Positions 44,573-57,519 of a DNA stretch of 64,000 bases are shown here, piece by piece (the first letter of the stretch is position 1; every line of letters starts with the position of its first letter). The stretch comes from Merluccius polli (Eukaryota; Chordata; Actinopteri; Gadiformes; Merlucciidae). Both the position numbers and the translations under genes were made by a program. Under the pieces are notes generated by a model that saw nothing but the letters and a program-made list of their open reading frames with translations, was not told where the DNA came from and searched no databases. The stretch covers positions 141,192-205,191 of the forward strand of contig JAOPHQ010002019.1 in the NCBI GenBank assembly GCA_030340625.1, read 5' to 3'.

Positions 44573-45984
44573 TTCCAAAAGGAGAGGGGTTACCGAATCT
44601 GGAAGTGACTACCATTCCACAATGAAACAACAGAAATGCCCCAAAATAAGACACTGGGCTATTTCAGGGATGGCGAACATGCCTGCAGAGTCCAATTTAA
44701 CTTTTCGTTTCACAAAGTGTTCCAAATGTAATTTCTATATCAAGAAATAGTGCCTTCTATTGATGATGACATGTGCTGGAAAGAGCTCATTCAGACCTTT
44801 CCAAAACACTTGGCCTCATTCCTCTAGGCCTTTCCTTCACAAAGTTATAAGGGTTCAAAGTTTGACCTTTCGGGGGAGGGGTTAGGGTTAGGGTTGGCGA
44901 CCCCGAGGTCCCAGAGGGCTGAGATTCGGAGTGGAGGTCCCAGTCAGACCCTGTGAACAGCTCGTCAAGTCTCGGGGCGCTGACACCTTCCTGTCTCTTA
45001 ATTGGTCTCTTGACCAAATGCTGAGCGAGAAGCACTTGGGGGCTACACTTCTGAGTAGTTCTGATGGAAAAAGTGACCTTAACAGGGAATTTTTTTTCTG
45101 TTGGGTGGAAAAGGCCGACTGTCGGATATGTCGTTCATGGGAACAAGATGGACACGTGAATGCGTTTTGGAACCTCTCGCTATCTCGAAAGGTCACGAAA
45201 TTAGTAGGTTAGGGTTCCCCAATCACTTATATTGCCTTTTGGAAGCACCTTTCACCCTCTGTAAAAAGCCAAGGAAATGGTTTTTCTGTCCGAACTTGAG
45301 GTATGTTGTAGCACCAACAACCTTCTCCTTTGGCTATAAGTTTGGAGCTTCAGCCTCTTAAGATGGCAGAGCGGCACCGTTGAACGCTTCCCAAATGTCA
45401 ATAGGTCAAATGAGGCCTTCCAAAATGAGCGGAGTACCCAATCTGGAAGTGAAACTAAACAAGGAATTTCTTTTTTTCTGTTGGGTGAAAAAGGCAGACT
45501 GTCGCATATGTCGTTCATGGGAACAAGATGGACACGTGAATGCGTTTTGGAACCTCTCGCTATCTCGAAAGGTCACACAATGAGCAGGTTAGCGTTTTCC
45601 CCATTCACTTATATTGCCTTTTGGAAGCACCTTTCACCCTCTGTAAAAAGCCAAGGAAATGGTTTTTCTGTCCGAACTTGAGGTATGTTGTAGCACCAAC
45701 AACCTTCTCCTTTGGCTATAAGTTTGGAGCTTCAGCCTCTTAAGATGACAGAGCGGCACCGTTGAACGCTTCCCAAATGTCAATAGGTCAAGTGAGGCCT
45801 TCCAAAATGAGCGGAGTACCCAATCTGGAAGTGTCTACCGTTCCACAATGAAAAGACAGAAATGCCCCAAAATAAGACTCTGGGCTATTTTAGGGATGGT
45901 GAACGCGCCTGCAGAGGAAATGGCTCCTTTTCAGAACTCAGTCATCGTTTAGCCCCGCTTCCAAAAAGGAGAGGGGTACCGAAT

Positions 45985-46050
45985 CTGGAAGTTGGAAGTT
46001 CTGTCAGAGTGTCACCATTGAACATATGTATATTTGGAAGTTGGAAGTTT
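45985..46050 (+). repeat. Short B patch with TATATTT variant, array 4
   Basis: Same single-unit patch as at 18560 and 29288. Confidence 0.88.
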
Positions 46051-49000
46051 GAATCCCCGCTTCCAAAATGAGCGGAGTACCCAATCTGGAAGTGACTACC
46101 ATTCCACAATGAAACAACAGAAATGTCCCAAAATAAGACACTGGGCTATTTCAGGGAGGGTGAACACGCCTGCAGAGGGAATGGCTCCTTTTCAGAACTC
46201 AGTCATGGTTTAGCCCCGCTTCCAAAAGGAGAGGGGTACCGAATGTGGAAGTGAAAACCATTCCACAATGAAACAACAGAAATGCCCCAAAATAAGACAC
46301 TGGGCTATTTCAGGGATGGCGAACACACCTGCAGAGCCCAATTTAACTTTTCGTTTCGCAAAGTGTTCCAAATTTGATTTCTATATCAAGTACTAGTGCC
46401 ATCTCTTGATGACGACATATGCTGGGAAGAGCTCATTCAGACCTTTCCAAAACACTTGGCCTCATGCCTCTAGGCCTTTCTTTCACAAAGTTATAAGGGT
46501 TCAAAGTTTGACCTTTCGGGGGAGGGGTTAGGGTTAGGGTTGGCGACCCTGAGGTCGCAGAGGGCTGAGATTCGGAGTGGAGGTCCCAGTCAGACCCTGT
46601 GAACAGCTCGTCAAGTCTCGGGGCGCTGACACCTTCCTGTCTCTTAATTGGTCTCTTGACCAAATGCTGAGCGAGAAGCACTTGGGGGCTACACTTCTGA
46701 GTAGTTCTGATGGAAAAAGTGACCTTAACAGGGAATTTTTTTTCTGTTGGGTGAAAAAGGCCGACTGTCGCATATGTCGTTCATGGGAACAAGAGGGACG
46801 CGTGTATGCGTTTTGGTAGCACTCGCTATCTCGAAAGGTCACGAAATTAGTAGGTTAGGGTTTTCCCCAATCACTTATATTGCCTTTTGGAAGCACCTTT
46901 CACCCTCTGTAAAAAGCCAAGGAAATGGTTTTTCTGTCCGAACTTGAGGTATGTTGTAGCAGCATCAACCTTCTCCTTTGGCTATAAGTTTGGAGCTTCA
47001 GCCTCTTAAGATGGCAGAGCGGCACCGTTGAACGCTTCCCAAATGTCAATAGGTCAAATGAGGCCTTCCACAATGAGCGGAGTACCCAATCTGGAAGTGA
47101 AACTAAACAAGGAATTTCTTTTTTTCTGTTGGGTGAAAAAGGCAGACTGTCGCATATGTCGTTCATGGGAACAAGATGGACACGTGAATGCGTTTTGGAA
47201 CCTCTCGCTATCTCGAAAGGTCACACAATGAGCAGGTTAGCGTTTTCCCCATTCACTTATATTGCCTTTTGGAAGCACCTTTCACCCTCTGTAAAAAGCC
47301 AAGGAAATGGTTTTTCTGTCCGAACTTGAGGTATGTTGTAGCACCAACAACCTTCTCCTTTGGCTATAAGTTTGGAGCTTCAGCCTCTTAAGATGACAGA
47401 GCGGCACCGTTGAACGCTTCCCAAATGTCAATAGGTCAAGTGAGGCCTTCCAAAATGAGCGGAGTACCCAATCTGGAAGTGTCTACCGTTCCACAATGAA
47501 AATACAGAAATGCCCCAAAATAAGACTCTGGGCTATTTCAGGGAGGGTGAACGCGCCTGCAGAGGGAATGGCTCCTTTTCAGAACTCAGTCATGGTTTAG
47601 CCCCGCTTCCAAAAGGAGAGGGGTACCGAATGTGGAAGTGAAAACCATTCCACAATGAAACAACAGAAATGCCCCAAAATAAGACACTGGGCTATTTCAG
47701 GGATGGCGAACACGCCTGCAGAGTCCAATTTAACTTTTCGTTTCGCAAAGTGTTCCAAATTTGATTTCTATATCAAGAACTAGTGCCATCTCTTGAGGAC
47801 GACATATGCTGGGAAGAGCTCATTCAGACCTTTCCAAAACACTTGGCCTCATGCCTCTAGGCCTTTCTTTCACAAAGTTATGAGGGTTCAAAGTTTGACC
47901 TTTCGGGGGAGGGGTTAGGGTTAGGGTTGGCGACCCTGAGGTCGCAGAGGGCTGAGATTCGGAGTGGAGGTCCCAGTCAGACCCTGTGAACAGCTCGTCA
48001 AGTCTCGGGGCGCTGACACCTTCCTGTCTCTTAATTGGTCTCTTGCCCAAATGCTGAGCGAGAAGCACTTGGGGGTTACACTTCTGAGTAGTTCTGATGG
48101 AAAAAGTGACCTTAACATGGAATTTTTTTTCTGTTGGGTGAAAAAGGCCGACTGTCGCATATGTCGTTCATGGGAACAAGAGGGACGCGTGTATGCGTTT
48201 TGGTACCTCTCGCTATCTCGAAAGGTCACGAAATTAGTAGGTTAGGGTTCCCCAATCACTTATATTGCCTTTTGGAAGCACCTTTCACCCTCTGTAAAAA
48301 GCCAAGGAAATGGTTTTTCTGTCCGAACTTGAGGTATGTTGTAGCACCAACAACCTTCTCCTTTGGCTATAAGTTTGGAGCTTCAGCCTCTTAAGATGGC
48401 AGAGCGGCACCGTTGAACGCTTCCCAAATGTCAATAGGTCAAGTGAGGCCTTCCAAAAAGAGCGGAGTACCCAATCTGGAAGTGAAACTAAACAAGGAAT
48501 TTCTTTTTTTCTGTTGGGTGAAAAAGGCAGACTGTCGCATATGTCATTCATGGGAACAAGAGGGACACGTGAATGCATTTTGGTACCACTCGCTATCTCG
48601 AAAGGTCACAGAATGAGCAGGTTAGCGTTTTCCCCAATCACTTATATTGCCTTTTGGAAGCACCTTTCACCCTCTGTAAAAAGCCAAGGAAATGGTTTTT
48701 CTGTCCGAACTTGAGGTATGTTGTAGCACCAACAACCTTCTCCTTTGGCTATAAGTTTGGAGCTTCAGCCTCTTAAGATGACAGAGCGGCACCGTTGAAC
48801 GCTTCCCAAATGTCAATAGGTCAAGTGAGGCCTTCCAAAATGAGCGGAGTACCCAATCTGGAAGTGTCTACCGTTCCACAATGAAAAGACAAAAATGCCC
48901 CAAAATAAGACTCTGGGCTATTTTAGGGATGGTGAACGCGCCTGCAGAGGAAATGGCTCCTTTTCAGAACTCAGTCATGGTTTAGCCCCGCTTCCAAAAG

Positions 49001-50407
49001 GAGAGGGGTACCGAATGTGGAAGTGAAAACCATTCCACAATGAAACAACAGAAATGCCCCAAAATAAGACACTGGGCTATTTCAGGGATGGCGAACATGC
49101 CTGCAGAGTCCAATTTAACTTTTCGTTTCACAAAGTGTTCCAAATTTAATTTCTATATCAAGAAATAGTGCCTTCTATTGATGATGACATGTGCTGGAAA
49201 GAGCTCATTCAGACCTTTCCAAAACACTTGGCCTCATGCCTCTAGGCCTTTCTTTCACAAAGTTATAAGGGTTCAAAGTTTGACTTTTCGGGGGAGGGGT
49301 TAGGGTTAGGGTTGGCGACCCTGAGGTCGCAGAGGGCTGAGATTCGGAGTGGAGGTCCCAGTCAGACCCTGTGAACAGCTCGTCAAGTCTCGGGGCGCTG
49401 ACACCTTCCTGTCTCTTAATTGGTCTCTTGCCCAAATGCTGAGCGAGAAGCACTTGGGGGTTACACTTCTGAGTAGTTCTGATAGAAAAAGTGACCTTAA
49501 CAAGGAATTTTTTTTCTGTTGGGTGAAAAAGGCCGACTGTCGCATATGTCGTTCAGGGGAACAAGAGGGACGCGTGTATGCGTTTTGGTACCTCTCGCTA
49601 TCTCGAAAGGTCACGAAATTAGTAGGTTAGGGTTCCCCAATCACTTAGAATTGCCTTTTGGAAGCACCTTTCACCCTCTGTAAAAGGCCAAAGAAAAGCT
49701 GTTTCTGTCTGAGCTTGAGGTATGTTGTAGCACCAACAACCTTCTCCTTTGGCTATAAGTTTGGAGCTTCAGCCTCTTAAGATGGCAGAGCGGCACCGTT
49801 GAACGCTTCCCAAATGTCAATAGGTCAAATGAGGCCTTCCAAAATGAGCGGAGTACCCAATCTGGAAGTGAAACTAAACAAGGAATTTATTTTTTTCTGT
49901 TGGGTGAAAAAGGCCGACTGTCGCATATGTCGTTCATGGGAACAAGAGGGACGCGTGTATGCGTTTTGGTACCACTCGCTATCTCGAAAGGTCACGAAAT
50001 TAGTAGGTTAGGGTTTTCCCCAATCACTTAGAATTGCCTTTTGGAAGCACCTTTCACCCTCTGTAAAAGGCCAAAGAAAAGTTTTTTCTGTCTGAGCTTG
50101 AGGTATGTTGTAGCACCAACAACCTTCTCCGTTGGCTATAAGTTTGGAGCTTCAGCCTCTTAAGATGACAGAGCGGCACCGTTGAACGCTTCCCAAATGT
50201 CAATAGGTCAAGTGAGGCCTTCCAAAATGAGCGGAGTACCCAATCTGGAAGTGTCTACCGTTCCACAATGAAAAGACAGAAATGCCCCAAAATAAGACTC
50301 TGGGCTATTTTAGGGATGGTGAACGCTCCTGCAGAGGAAATGGCTCCTTTTCAGAACTCAGTCATCGTTTAGCCCCGCTTCCAAAAAGGAGAGGGGTACC
50401 GAATCTG

Positions 50408-50668
50408 GAAGTTGGAAGTTGTAATTTGTCAGTGTCACCATTGAACATATGTAGATTTGGAAGTTGGAAGTTGCAATCTGGAAGTTGTCATTTTTGTCAG
50501 TGTCACCATTGAACATATGTAGATTTGGAAGTTGGAAGTTGGATTCTGGAAATGGAAGTTGAAAGCTGGAAATGGAAGTTGGAAGTTGCAATCTGGAAGT
50601 TGTCATTTTTGTCAGAGTGTCACCATTGAACATGTGTAGATTTGGAAGTTGGAAGTTGGAATCCCCGC
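50408..50668 (+). repeat. Truncated B array inside A array 4
   Basis: It starts exactly like the large arrays at 3588, 23249 and 33769 (GTAATTTGTCAGTGTCACC) but returns to A after about 260 bp without reaching C. It is either a collapsed B-C-B' module or a gene-conversion patch. One base (GTTGAAAGCTGG) is unique to it. Confidence 0.88.
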
Positions 50669-53147
50669 TTCCAAAAGGAGAGGGGTACCGAATCTGGAAG
50701 TGAAAACCATTCCACAATGAAACAACAGAAATGCCCCAAAATAAGACACTGGGCTATTTCAGGGTTGGCGAACACGCCTGCAGAGTCCGATTTTAACTTT
50801 TCGTTTCGCAAAGTGTTCCAAATTTGATTTCTATATCAAGAACTAGTGCCATCTCTTGATGACGACATATGCTGGGAAGAGCTCATTCAGACCTTTCCAA
50901 AACACTTGGCCTCATGCCTCTAGGCCTTTCTTTCACAAAGTTATAAGGGTTCAAAATTTGACTTTTCGGGGGAGGGGTTAGGGTTAGGGTTGGCGACCCT
51001 GAGGTCGCAGAGGGCTGAGATTCGGAGTGGAGGTCCCAGTCAGACCCTGTGAACAGCTCGTCAAGTCTCGGGGCGCTGACACCTTCCTGTCTCTTAATTG
51101 GTCTCTTGCCCAAATGCTGAGCGAGAAGCACTTGGGGGTTACACTTCTGAGTAGTTCTGATAGAAAAAGTGACCTTAACAAGGAATTTTTTTTCTGTTGG
51201 GTGAAAAAGGCCGACTGTCGCATATGTCGTTCATGGGAACAAGAGGGACGCGTGTATGCGTTTTGGTACCACTCGCTATCTCGAAAGGTCACGAAATTAG
51301 TAGGTTAGGGTTTTCCCCATTCACTTAGAATTGCCTTTTGGAAGCACCTTTCACCCTCTGTAAAAAGCCAAGGAAATGGTTTTTCTGTCCGAACTTGAGG
51401 TATGTTGTAGCACCAACAACCTTCTCTTTTGGCTATAAGTTTGGAGCTTCAGCCTCTTAAGATGGCAGAGCGGCACCGTTGAACGCTTCCCAAATGTCAA
51501 TAGGTCAAGTGAGGCCTTCCAAAAAGAGCGGAGTACCCAATCTGGAAGTGACTACCATTCCACAATGAAACAACAGAAATGTCCCAAAATAAGACACTGG
51601 GCTATTTCAGGGAGGGTGAACGCGCCTGCAGAGGGAATGGCTCCTTTTCAGAACTCAGTCATGGTTTAGCCCCGCTTCCAAAAGGAGAGGGGTACCGAAT
51701 CTGGAAGTGAAAACCATTCCACAATGAAACAACAGAAATGCCCCAAAATAAGACACTGGGCTATTTCAGGGTTGGCGAACACGCCTGCAGAGTCCAATTT
51801 AACTTTTCGTTTTGCAAAGTGTTCCAAATTTGATTTCTATATCAAGAACTAGTGCCATCTCTTGATGACGACATAAGCTGGGAAGAGCTCATTCAGACCT
51901 TTCCAAAACACTTGGCCTCATTCCTCTAGGCCTTTCCTTCACAAAGTTATAAGGGTTCAAAGTTGACCTATCGGGGGAGGGGTTAGGGTTAGGGTTGGCG
52001 ACCCCGAGGTCGCAGAGGGCTGAGATTCGGAGTGGAGGTCCCAGTCAGACCCTGTGACAAGCTTGTCAAGTCTCGGGGCGCTGACACCTTCCTGTCTCTT
52101 AATTGGTCTCTTGCCCAAATGCTGAGCGAGAAGCACTTGGGGGTTACACTTTTGAGTAGTTCTGATAGAAAAAGTGACCTTAACAAGGATTTTTTTTTCT
52201 GTTGGGCGAAAAAGGCCGACTGTCGCATATGTCGTTCATGGGAACAAGAGGGACGCGTGTATGCGTTTTGGTACCTCTCGCTATCTCGAAAGGTCACGAA
52301 ATTAGTAGGTTAGGGTTTTCCCCATTCACTTATATTGTCTTTTGGAAGCACCTTTCACCCTCTGTAAAAAGCCAAGGAAATGGTTTTTCTGTCCGAACTT
52401 GAGGTATGTTGTAGCACCAACAACCTTCTCCTTTGGCTATAAGTTTGGAGCTTCAGCCTCTTAAGATGACAGAGCGGCACCGTTGAACGCTTCCCAAATG
52501 TCAATAGGTCAAGTGAGGCCTTACAAAATGAGCAGAGTACCCAATCTGGAAGTGTCTACCGTTCCACAATGAAAAGACAGAAATGCCCCAAAATAAGACT
52601 CTGGGCTATTTTAGGGATGGTGAACGCGCCTGCAGAGGAAATGGCTCCTTTTCAGAACTCAGTCATGGTTTAGCCCCGCTTCCAAAAGGAGAGGGGTACC
52701 GAATGTGGAAGTGAAAACCATTCCACAATGAAACAACAGAAATGCCCCAAAATAAGACACTGGGCTATTTCAGGGATGGCGAACACGCCTGCAGAGTCCA
52801 ATTTAACTTTTCGTTTCGCAAAGTGTTCCAAATTTGATTTCTATATCAAGAACTAGTGCCATCTCTTGATGACGACATATGCTGGGAAGAGCTCATTCAG
52901 ACCTTTCCAAAACACTTGGCCTCATGCCTCTAGGCCTTTCTTTCACAAAGTTATAAGGGTTCAAAGTTTGACCTACCCAATCTGGAAGTGTCTACCATTC
53001 CACAATGAAAAGACAGAAATGCCCCAAAATAAGACTCTGGGCTATGTTAGGGATGGTGAACGCGCCTGCAGAGGAAATGGCTCCTTTTCAGAACTCAGTC
53101 ATCGTTTAGCCCCGCTTCCAAAAAGGAGAGGGGTACCGAATCTGGAA

Positions 53148-54396
53148 GTTGGAAGTCACCATTGAACATATGTAGATTTGGAAGTTGGAAGTTTTGTCAG
53201 AGTGTCACCATTGAACATATGTAGATTTGGAAGTTGGAAGTTTTGTCAGAGTGTCACCATTGAACATATGTAGATTTGGAAGTTGGAAGTTGGATTCTGG
53301 AAGCTGGAAATGGAAGTTGGAAGCTGGAAGTTGGAAGTTGCAATCTGGAAGTTGTCATTTTTGTCAGTGTCACCATTGAACATATTTAGATTTGGAAGTT
53401 GGAAGTTTTGTCAGAGTGTCACCATTGAACATATGTAGATTTGGAAGTTGGAAGTTTTGTCAGAGTGTCACCATTGAACATATGTAGATTTGGAAGTTGG
53501 AAGTTTTGTCAGAGTGTCACCATTGAACATATGTAGATTTGGAAGTTGGAAGTTTTGTCAGAGTGTCACCATTGAACATATGTAGATTTGGAAGTTGGAA
53601 GTTTTGTCAGAGTGTCACCATTGAACATATGTAGATTTGGAAGTTGGAAGTTTTGTCAGAGTGTCACCATTGAACATATGTAGATTTGGAAGTTGGAAGT
53701 TTTGTCAGAGTGTCACCATTGAACATATGTAGATTTGGAAGTTGGAAGTTTTGTCAGAGTGTCACCATTGAACATATGTAGATTTGGAAGTTGGAAGTTT
53801 TGTCAGAGTGTCACCATTGAACATATGTAGATTTGGAAGTTGGAAGTTTTGTCAGAGTGTCACCATTGAACATATGTAGATTTGGAAGTTGGAAGTTTTG
53901 TCAGAGTGTCACCATTGAACATATGTAGATTTGGAAGTTGGAAGTTTTGTCAGAGTGTCACCATTGAACATATGTAGATTTGGAAGTTGGAAGTTTTGTC
54001 AGAGTGTCACCATTGAACATATGTAGATTTGGAAGTTGGAAGTTGGATTCTGGAAGCTGGAAATGGAAGTTGGAAGCTGGAAGTTGGAAGTTGCGATCTG
54101 GAAGTTGTCATTTTTGTCAGTGTCACCATTGAACATATGTAGATTTGGAAGTTGGAAGTTGGATTCTGGAAGCTGGAAATGGAAGTTGGAAGCTGGAAGT
54201 TGGAAGTTGCAATCTGGAAGTTGTCATTTTTGTCAGTGTCACCATTGAACATATGTAGATTTGGAAGTTGGAAGTTGGATTCTGGAAGCTGGAAATGGAA
54301 GTTGGAAGCTGGAAGTTGGAAGTTGCAATCTGGAAGTTGTCATTTTTGTCAGTGTCACCATTGAACATATGTAGATTTGGAAGTTGGAATTAGGTA
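53148..54396 (+). repeat. Module B minisatellite array, copy 4 (most homogeneous)
   Basis: From about 53400 to 54030 there is a run of about 13 consecutive 49-bp units that look identical by eye. Three 116-bp units with the GGATTCTGGAAGCTGGAAAT expansion follow at 54040-54370. One unit near 53388 has ATATTTAGA in place of ATATGTAGA. The entry point is also different: GGAAGTTGGAAGTCACCATT. Confidence 0.93.
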
Positions 54397-54678
54397 AATG
54401 TCCTGAATTTCATTAAAAATCAATGTATAGTCTAAGTCCACCAACAGCAATTGGTTCATGTCTACAATTTTGAATTTGGAAGTAGGTCAAAAATCAATCA
54501 ATAATACATCAGAAAATGTATCTGAAACCCAAAGCCATCTTTTAGTTTTATATCCCCCTTCTATATTCTCCATGTTGATGGTTTACACATTATTGATCAT
54601 ATTTTAGAAAACATTTATTTTGAAAACATTCTCTTGTCTCTTTCCATACAAAACATAACAGACAGTGAGTCTCAATAC

Positions 54679-54680
<2 letters not shown>

Positions 54681-54718
<38 letters not shown>
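54681..54718 (+). repeat. (CA)n microsatellite
   Basis: About 19 CA dinucleotides, present only in C copy 4. Confidence 0.96.
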
Positions 54719-54722
<4 letters not shown>

Positions 54723-54880
54723 TACACGCATTTACATTTACATGTAGGGAATTTAGCAGACGCTTTTGTCCAAAGCGACTTACCAGGCAGACAGTATTGT
54801 CTGCCTGGAAAGCATTTCTACCCTGAGCACTTGGTCCACCACCCTATCTATTCCTTCAGGTTATGTACTACAATATATAA

Positions 54881-54883
<3 letters not shown>

Positions 54884-54920
<37 letters not shown>
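54884..54920. repeat. (AT)n microsatellite
   Basis: About 18 AT dinucleotides, just upstream of the acceptor-like tract; 7-8 units at the matching place in copies 1 to 3. Confidence 0.95.
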
Positions 54921-54923
<3 letters not shown>

Positions 54924-54951
54924 GTTAATTAATTGATATTTTATTTTCAGA

Positions 54952-55107
54952 ATGCCACCAGCAAGGAGAGAGCCGCGATACAGTGTGCGGGATGTTATTG
55001 ACATGGTCCATAATGGAGAGAGTGAGGTTGAGATGGAAATCAGTGACACCGATGAGAGTGATGAAGCCGTCACACTTGTGTCATCCTTTGCTGGACCTGA
55101 ACCTTAA
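54952..55107 (+). CDS. Short exon remnant, 51 codons, possibly transposase N-terminus
   Basis: Directly after an acceptor-like pyrimidine tract (GATATTTTATTTTCAG, ending 54950) an ATG opens 51 codons to TAA at 55105-55107, with AATAAA at 55134-55139. The product starts MPPARREPRYSV, has a short amphipathic stretch (DVIDMVHN) and then an acidic Ser/Asp/Glu segment (residues 23-39). A basic start, a YSVxDVIDM-like helix and an acidic linker resemble the N-terminal ends of fish piggyBac-type transposases. That is pattern memory, not an alignment, and no catalytic domain is present. A self-contained small gene is less likely. The frame is closed in all three sister copies, so it is probably a relic. 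Confidence 0.4.
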   Translation: MPPARREPRYSVRDVIDMVHNGESEVEMEISDTDESDEAVTLVSSFAGPEP

Positions 55108-55192
55108 TATTTTTAATATTGTTTATAATTTTTAATAAATGACTTCATAAAAATATGACTAATGTGTGATTATTATTAATGTTACAAAAATG

Positions 55193-55710
55193 ACAACTTC
55201 CAACTTCCAAATCTACACATGTTCAATGGTGACACTCTGACAAAACTTCCAACTTCCAACTTCAGGACATTTACCTACTTCCAACTTCCAAATCTACACA
55301 TGTTCAATGGTAACACTCTGACAAAACTTCCAACTTCCAACTTCAGGATATTTACCTACTTCCAACTTCCAAATCTACATATGTTCAATGGTGACACTCT
55401 GACAAAAATGACAACTTCCAACTTCCAAATCTACATATGTTCAATCCACTTCCAAATTAAAGGCACTTCCAACTTCCAAATTCAGGACATTTACCTACTT
55501 CCAACTTCCAAATCTACATATGTTCAATGGTGACACTCTGACAAAAATGACAACTTCCAACTTCCAAATCTACATATGTTCAATCCACTTCCAAATTAAA
55601 GGCACTTCCAACTTCCAAATTCAGCATAAAATCCATCTGCCCCCTGGTGGTGAAAAATCCACTTCCAAATTAAAGGCACTTCCAACTTCCAACTTCCAAC
55701 TTCCAAATAA
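55193..55710 (-). repeat. Module B' inverted minisatellite, copy 4
   Basis: Unit order resembles copy 1 (CCACTTCCAAATTAAAGGCA units twice). Private changes are GGTAACACT (about 55309) and CAGGATATTTACC (about 55345). Confidence 0.92.
55636..55650 (-). promoter_or_regulatory. CTCF-type motif, copy 4
   Basis: Identical to 5738-5752; conserved although the flanking minisatellite has changed. Confidence 0.65.
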
Positions 55711-55984
55711 AGATTTGGACTAGCGCCCCCGAATTTTACATGGTCATTGGTGGAATTGCAACGTTTTTTCAAAACACTATAACTCAGAGGAAACAAATGA
55801 CAGAGTTTTGAAAATATTTTTCTAGGGTTAGGGTTGACGAACCCTAACCTTAAACCCTAACCTTTTGTACTGTAGCCTTTCTGGAAATTTATGAAAAATA
55901 CCTTCCAAAATCAGCCCCTCAACTTCCAACTTCCAAATTCCACCTTCCAAAATCAGACTGAGGTTAGGGTTCAAACCCTAATTA
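55711..55984 (+). other. Module D, copy 4
   Basis: As copy 1 in the TTCTGGAAATTT and CCACCTTCC variants. Private change GAATTTTACATGG. Telomere hairpin at about 55826-55849. It passes through TTAGGG into the middle of a J-type spacer (TATGGGTTAGGG). Confidence 0.8.
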
Positions 55985-56064
55985 GGGTTAGGGTTAGGGT
56001 TAGGTATGGGTTAGGGTTAGGGTTAGGGTTAGGGTTAGGGTTAGAGTTAGGGTTAGGGTTAGGG

Positions 56065-56105
<41 letters not shown>

Positions 56106-56820
56106 GGTTAGGGTTAGGGTTAGGGGTTAGGGTTAGGGTTAGGGTTAGGGTTAGGGTTAGGGTTAGGGTTAGGTATGGGGATGAAAACCACTCGAAGTGA
56201 TACTATCGGGAATAACTCGAGAACGGTAAGTCCGATCGACTTCAAACCACTTTCTATGCCCACTAAGTAGGCCGTGCCGGACAGTTTGGAACCATCCCCA
56301 AGGTTCTAGGACTTACGGTTCCCGAGATAGAAAAATCACCATTTTCGAAGTGATACTATCGGGAATAACTCGAGATAGGAAAGGGCTAAAGACATGGTCC
56401 TGGTATCGGTAGAAGCGTCTTGGGAAGGCGCATCCGTGGATACCTCAACCTCCCATATGGGACATATAGTTCCGGAGTTATTCCAAAAAGTATCATGTCA
56501 TATGATGTGATGAAAATTTTCCTAAGTGTTTAGGGTTAGGGTTAGGGTTAGGGTTAGGGTTAGGTATGGGTTAGGGTTAGGGTTAGGGTTAGGGTTAGGG
56601 TTAGAGTTAGGGTTAGGGTTAGGGTTAGGGTTAGGGTTAGGGTTAGGGTTTGGTTAGGGTTAGGGTTAGGTATGGGGATGAAAACCACTCGAAGTGATAC
56701 TATCGGGAATAACTCGAGAACGGTAAGTCCGATCGACTTCAAACCACTTTCTATGCCCACTTTGTAGGCCGTTCCGGACAGTTTGGAACCATCCCCAAGG
56801 TTCTAGGGTTAGGGTTAGGG

Positions 56821-56861
<41 letters not shown>

Positions 56862-57002
56862 GGTTAGGGTTAGGGTCAGGTTAGGGTTAGGGTTAGGGTT
56901 AGGGTTAGGGTTAGGGTTAGGGTTAGGTATGGGGATGAAAACCACTCGAAGTGATACTATCGGGAGGGTTAGGGTTAGGGTTAGGGTTAGGGTTAGGGTT
57001 AG
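55985..57002 (+). repeat. Module J array in TTAGGG, copy 5 (one full, two partial units)
   Basis: Full unit 56174-56529; fragments 56671-56806 and 56928-56966 with the usual end points. The first spacer (56004-56173) carries the full ordered set of variants although no J unit precedes it, showing the join was made inside a spacer. Confidence 0.94.
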
Positions 57003-57519
57003 GTTTTTGTTGCAGTTTTCTTTATGTGGGTCAAGGACTCTTGATTGCACGGGCACACCACCCCCTCCCTCCCCACATTTTCCTGGGTCTCAGAGAGGGA
57101 TCCTTTAAAATATAAAAGAGTTGACCAAGTCCCAACAATGTTGGGTGGGTCCCGCCCATGCATCCCTCCGGCCCCCGCAGGGCCCGACCCCAAGCCTTGC
57201 TGCCAGTCCTTGGCCTCGGGTGGAGGGACTTATGGGCACTTGTGGAACCCCCGTTCAAGCCCCGGCCGGCCCACCTGGTGTGTGCATGTGTGTGTGTCGG
57301 TGGGCTGGGGCTTGACGGGGGCTGGGAGACCATGCCCTGCCCAACCCCTAAACCGATCGCACGCCAGGGCTGCCGGACCCCGCAAGGGTCGGACAGGATG
57401 CAGGGCGGACACCCAAGCAGAAAGCATATCCCCTTCCATCGCCCGTTTGGGGCTGGTGGATTGGATGGGGTATGGGATGAAGAATGGTGGGAGTGAGATG
57501 TGGGGTGGGAGTGGTTCAG
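57003..57519 (+). other. Module F, copy 5
   Basis: As copies 1, 3 and 4. TATAAAAG at 57111-57118. Confidence 0.75.
57111..57118 (+). promoter_or_regulatory. TATA box in F, copy 5
   Basis: TATAAAAG, same context; followed by G and about 30 bp of pure repeat before E. Confidence 0.5.

Larger units (their letters stand above)
43445..53147 (+). repeat. Module A tandem array, copy 4 (longest)
   Basis: GGCGACCC landmarks at 44895, 46542, 47929, 49314, 50992 and 51997 (periods 1647, 1387, 1385, 1678, 1005). Minisatellite patches at 43959-44572, 45985-46050 and 50408-50668. All period classes seen elsewhere except 1449 and 1543 are present here. Confidence 0.92.
54397..55192 (+). mobile_element. 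Module C remnant, copy 4 (least degraded)
   Basis: It differs from the other three by having about 240 bp of unrelated left flank (54490-54730) ending in a (CA)n run, where they have a second AAAAATCAATGTATAGTCTA piece and GTAAGTGGGGGTATGCATG. The (TA)n tract is longer. The hairpin (54779-54812) has one mismatch, and the exon frame is open. It probably keeps more of the original insertion. Confidence 0.72.

Noticed and set aside
53148..54030. CRISPR-like regular 49-bp repeat array
   Set aside because: Units are contiguous with no unique spacers, and the sequence is clearly vertebrate.
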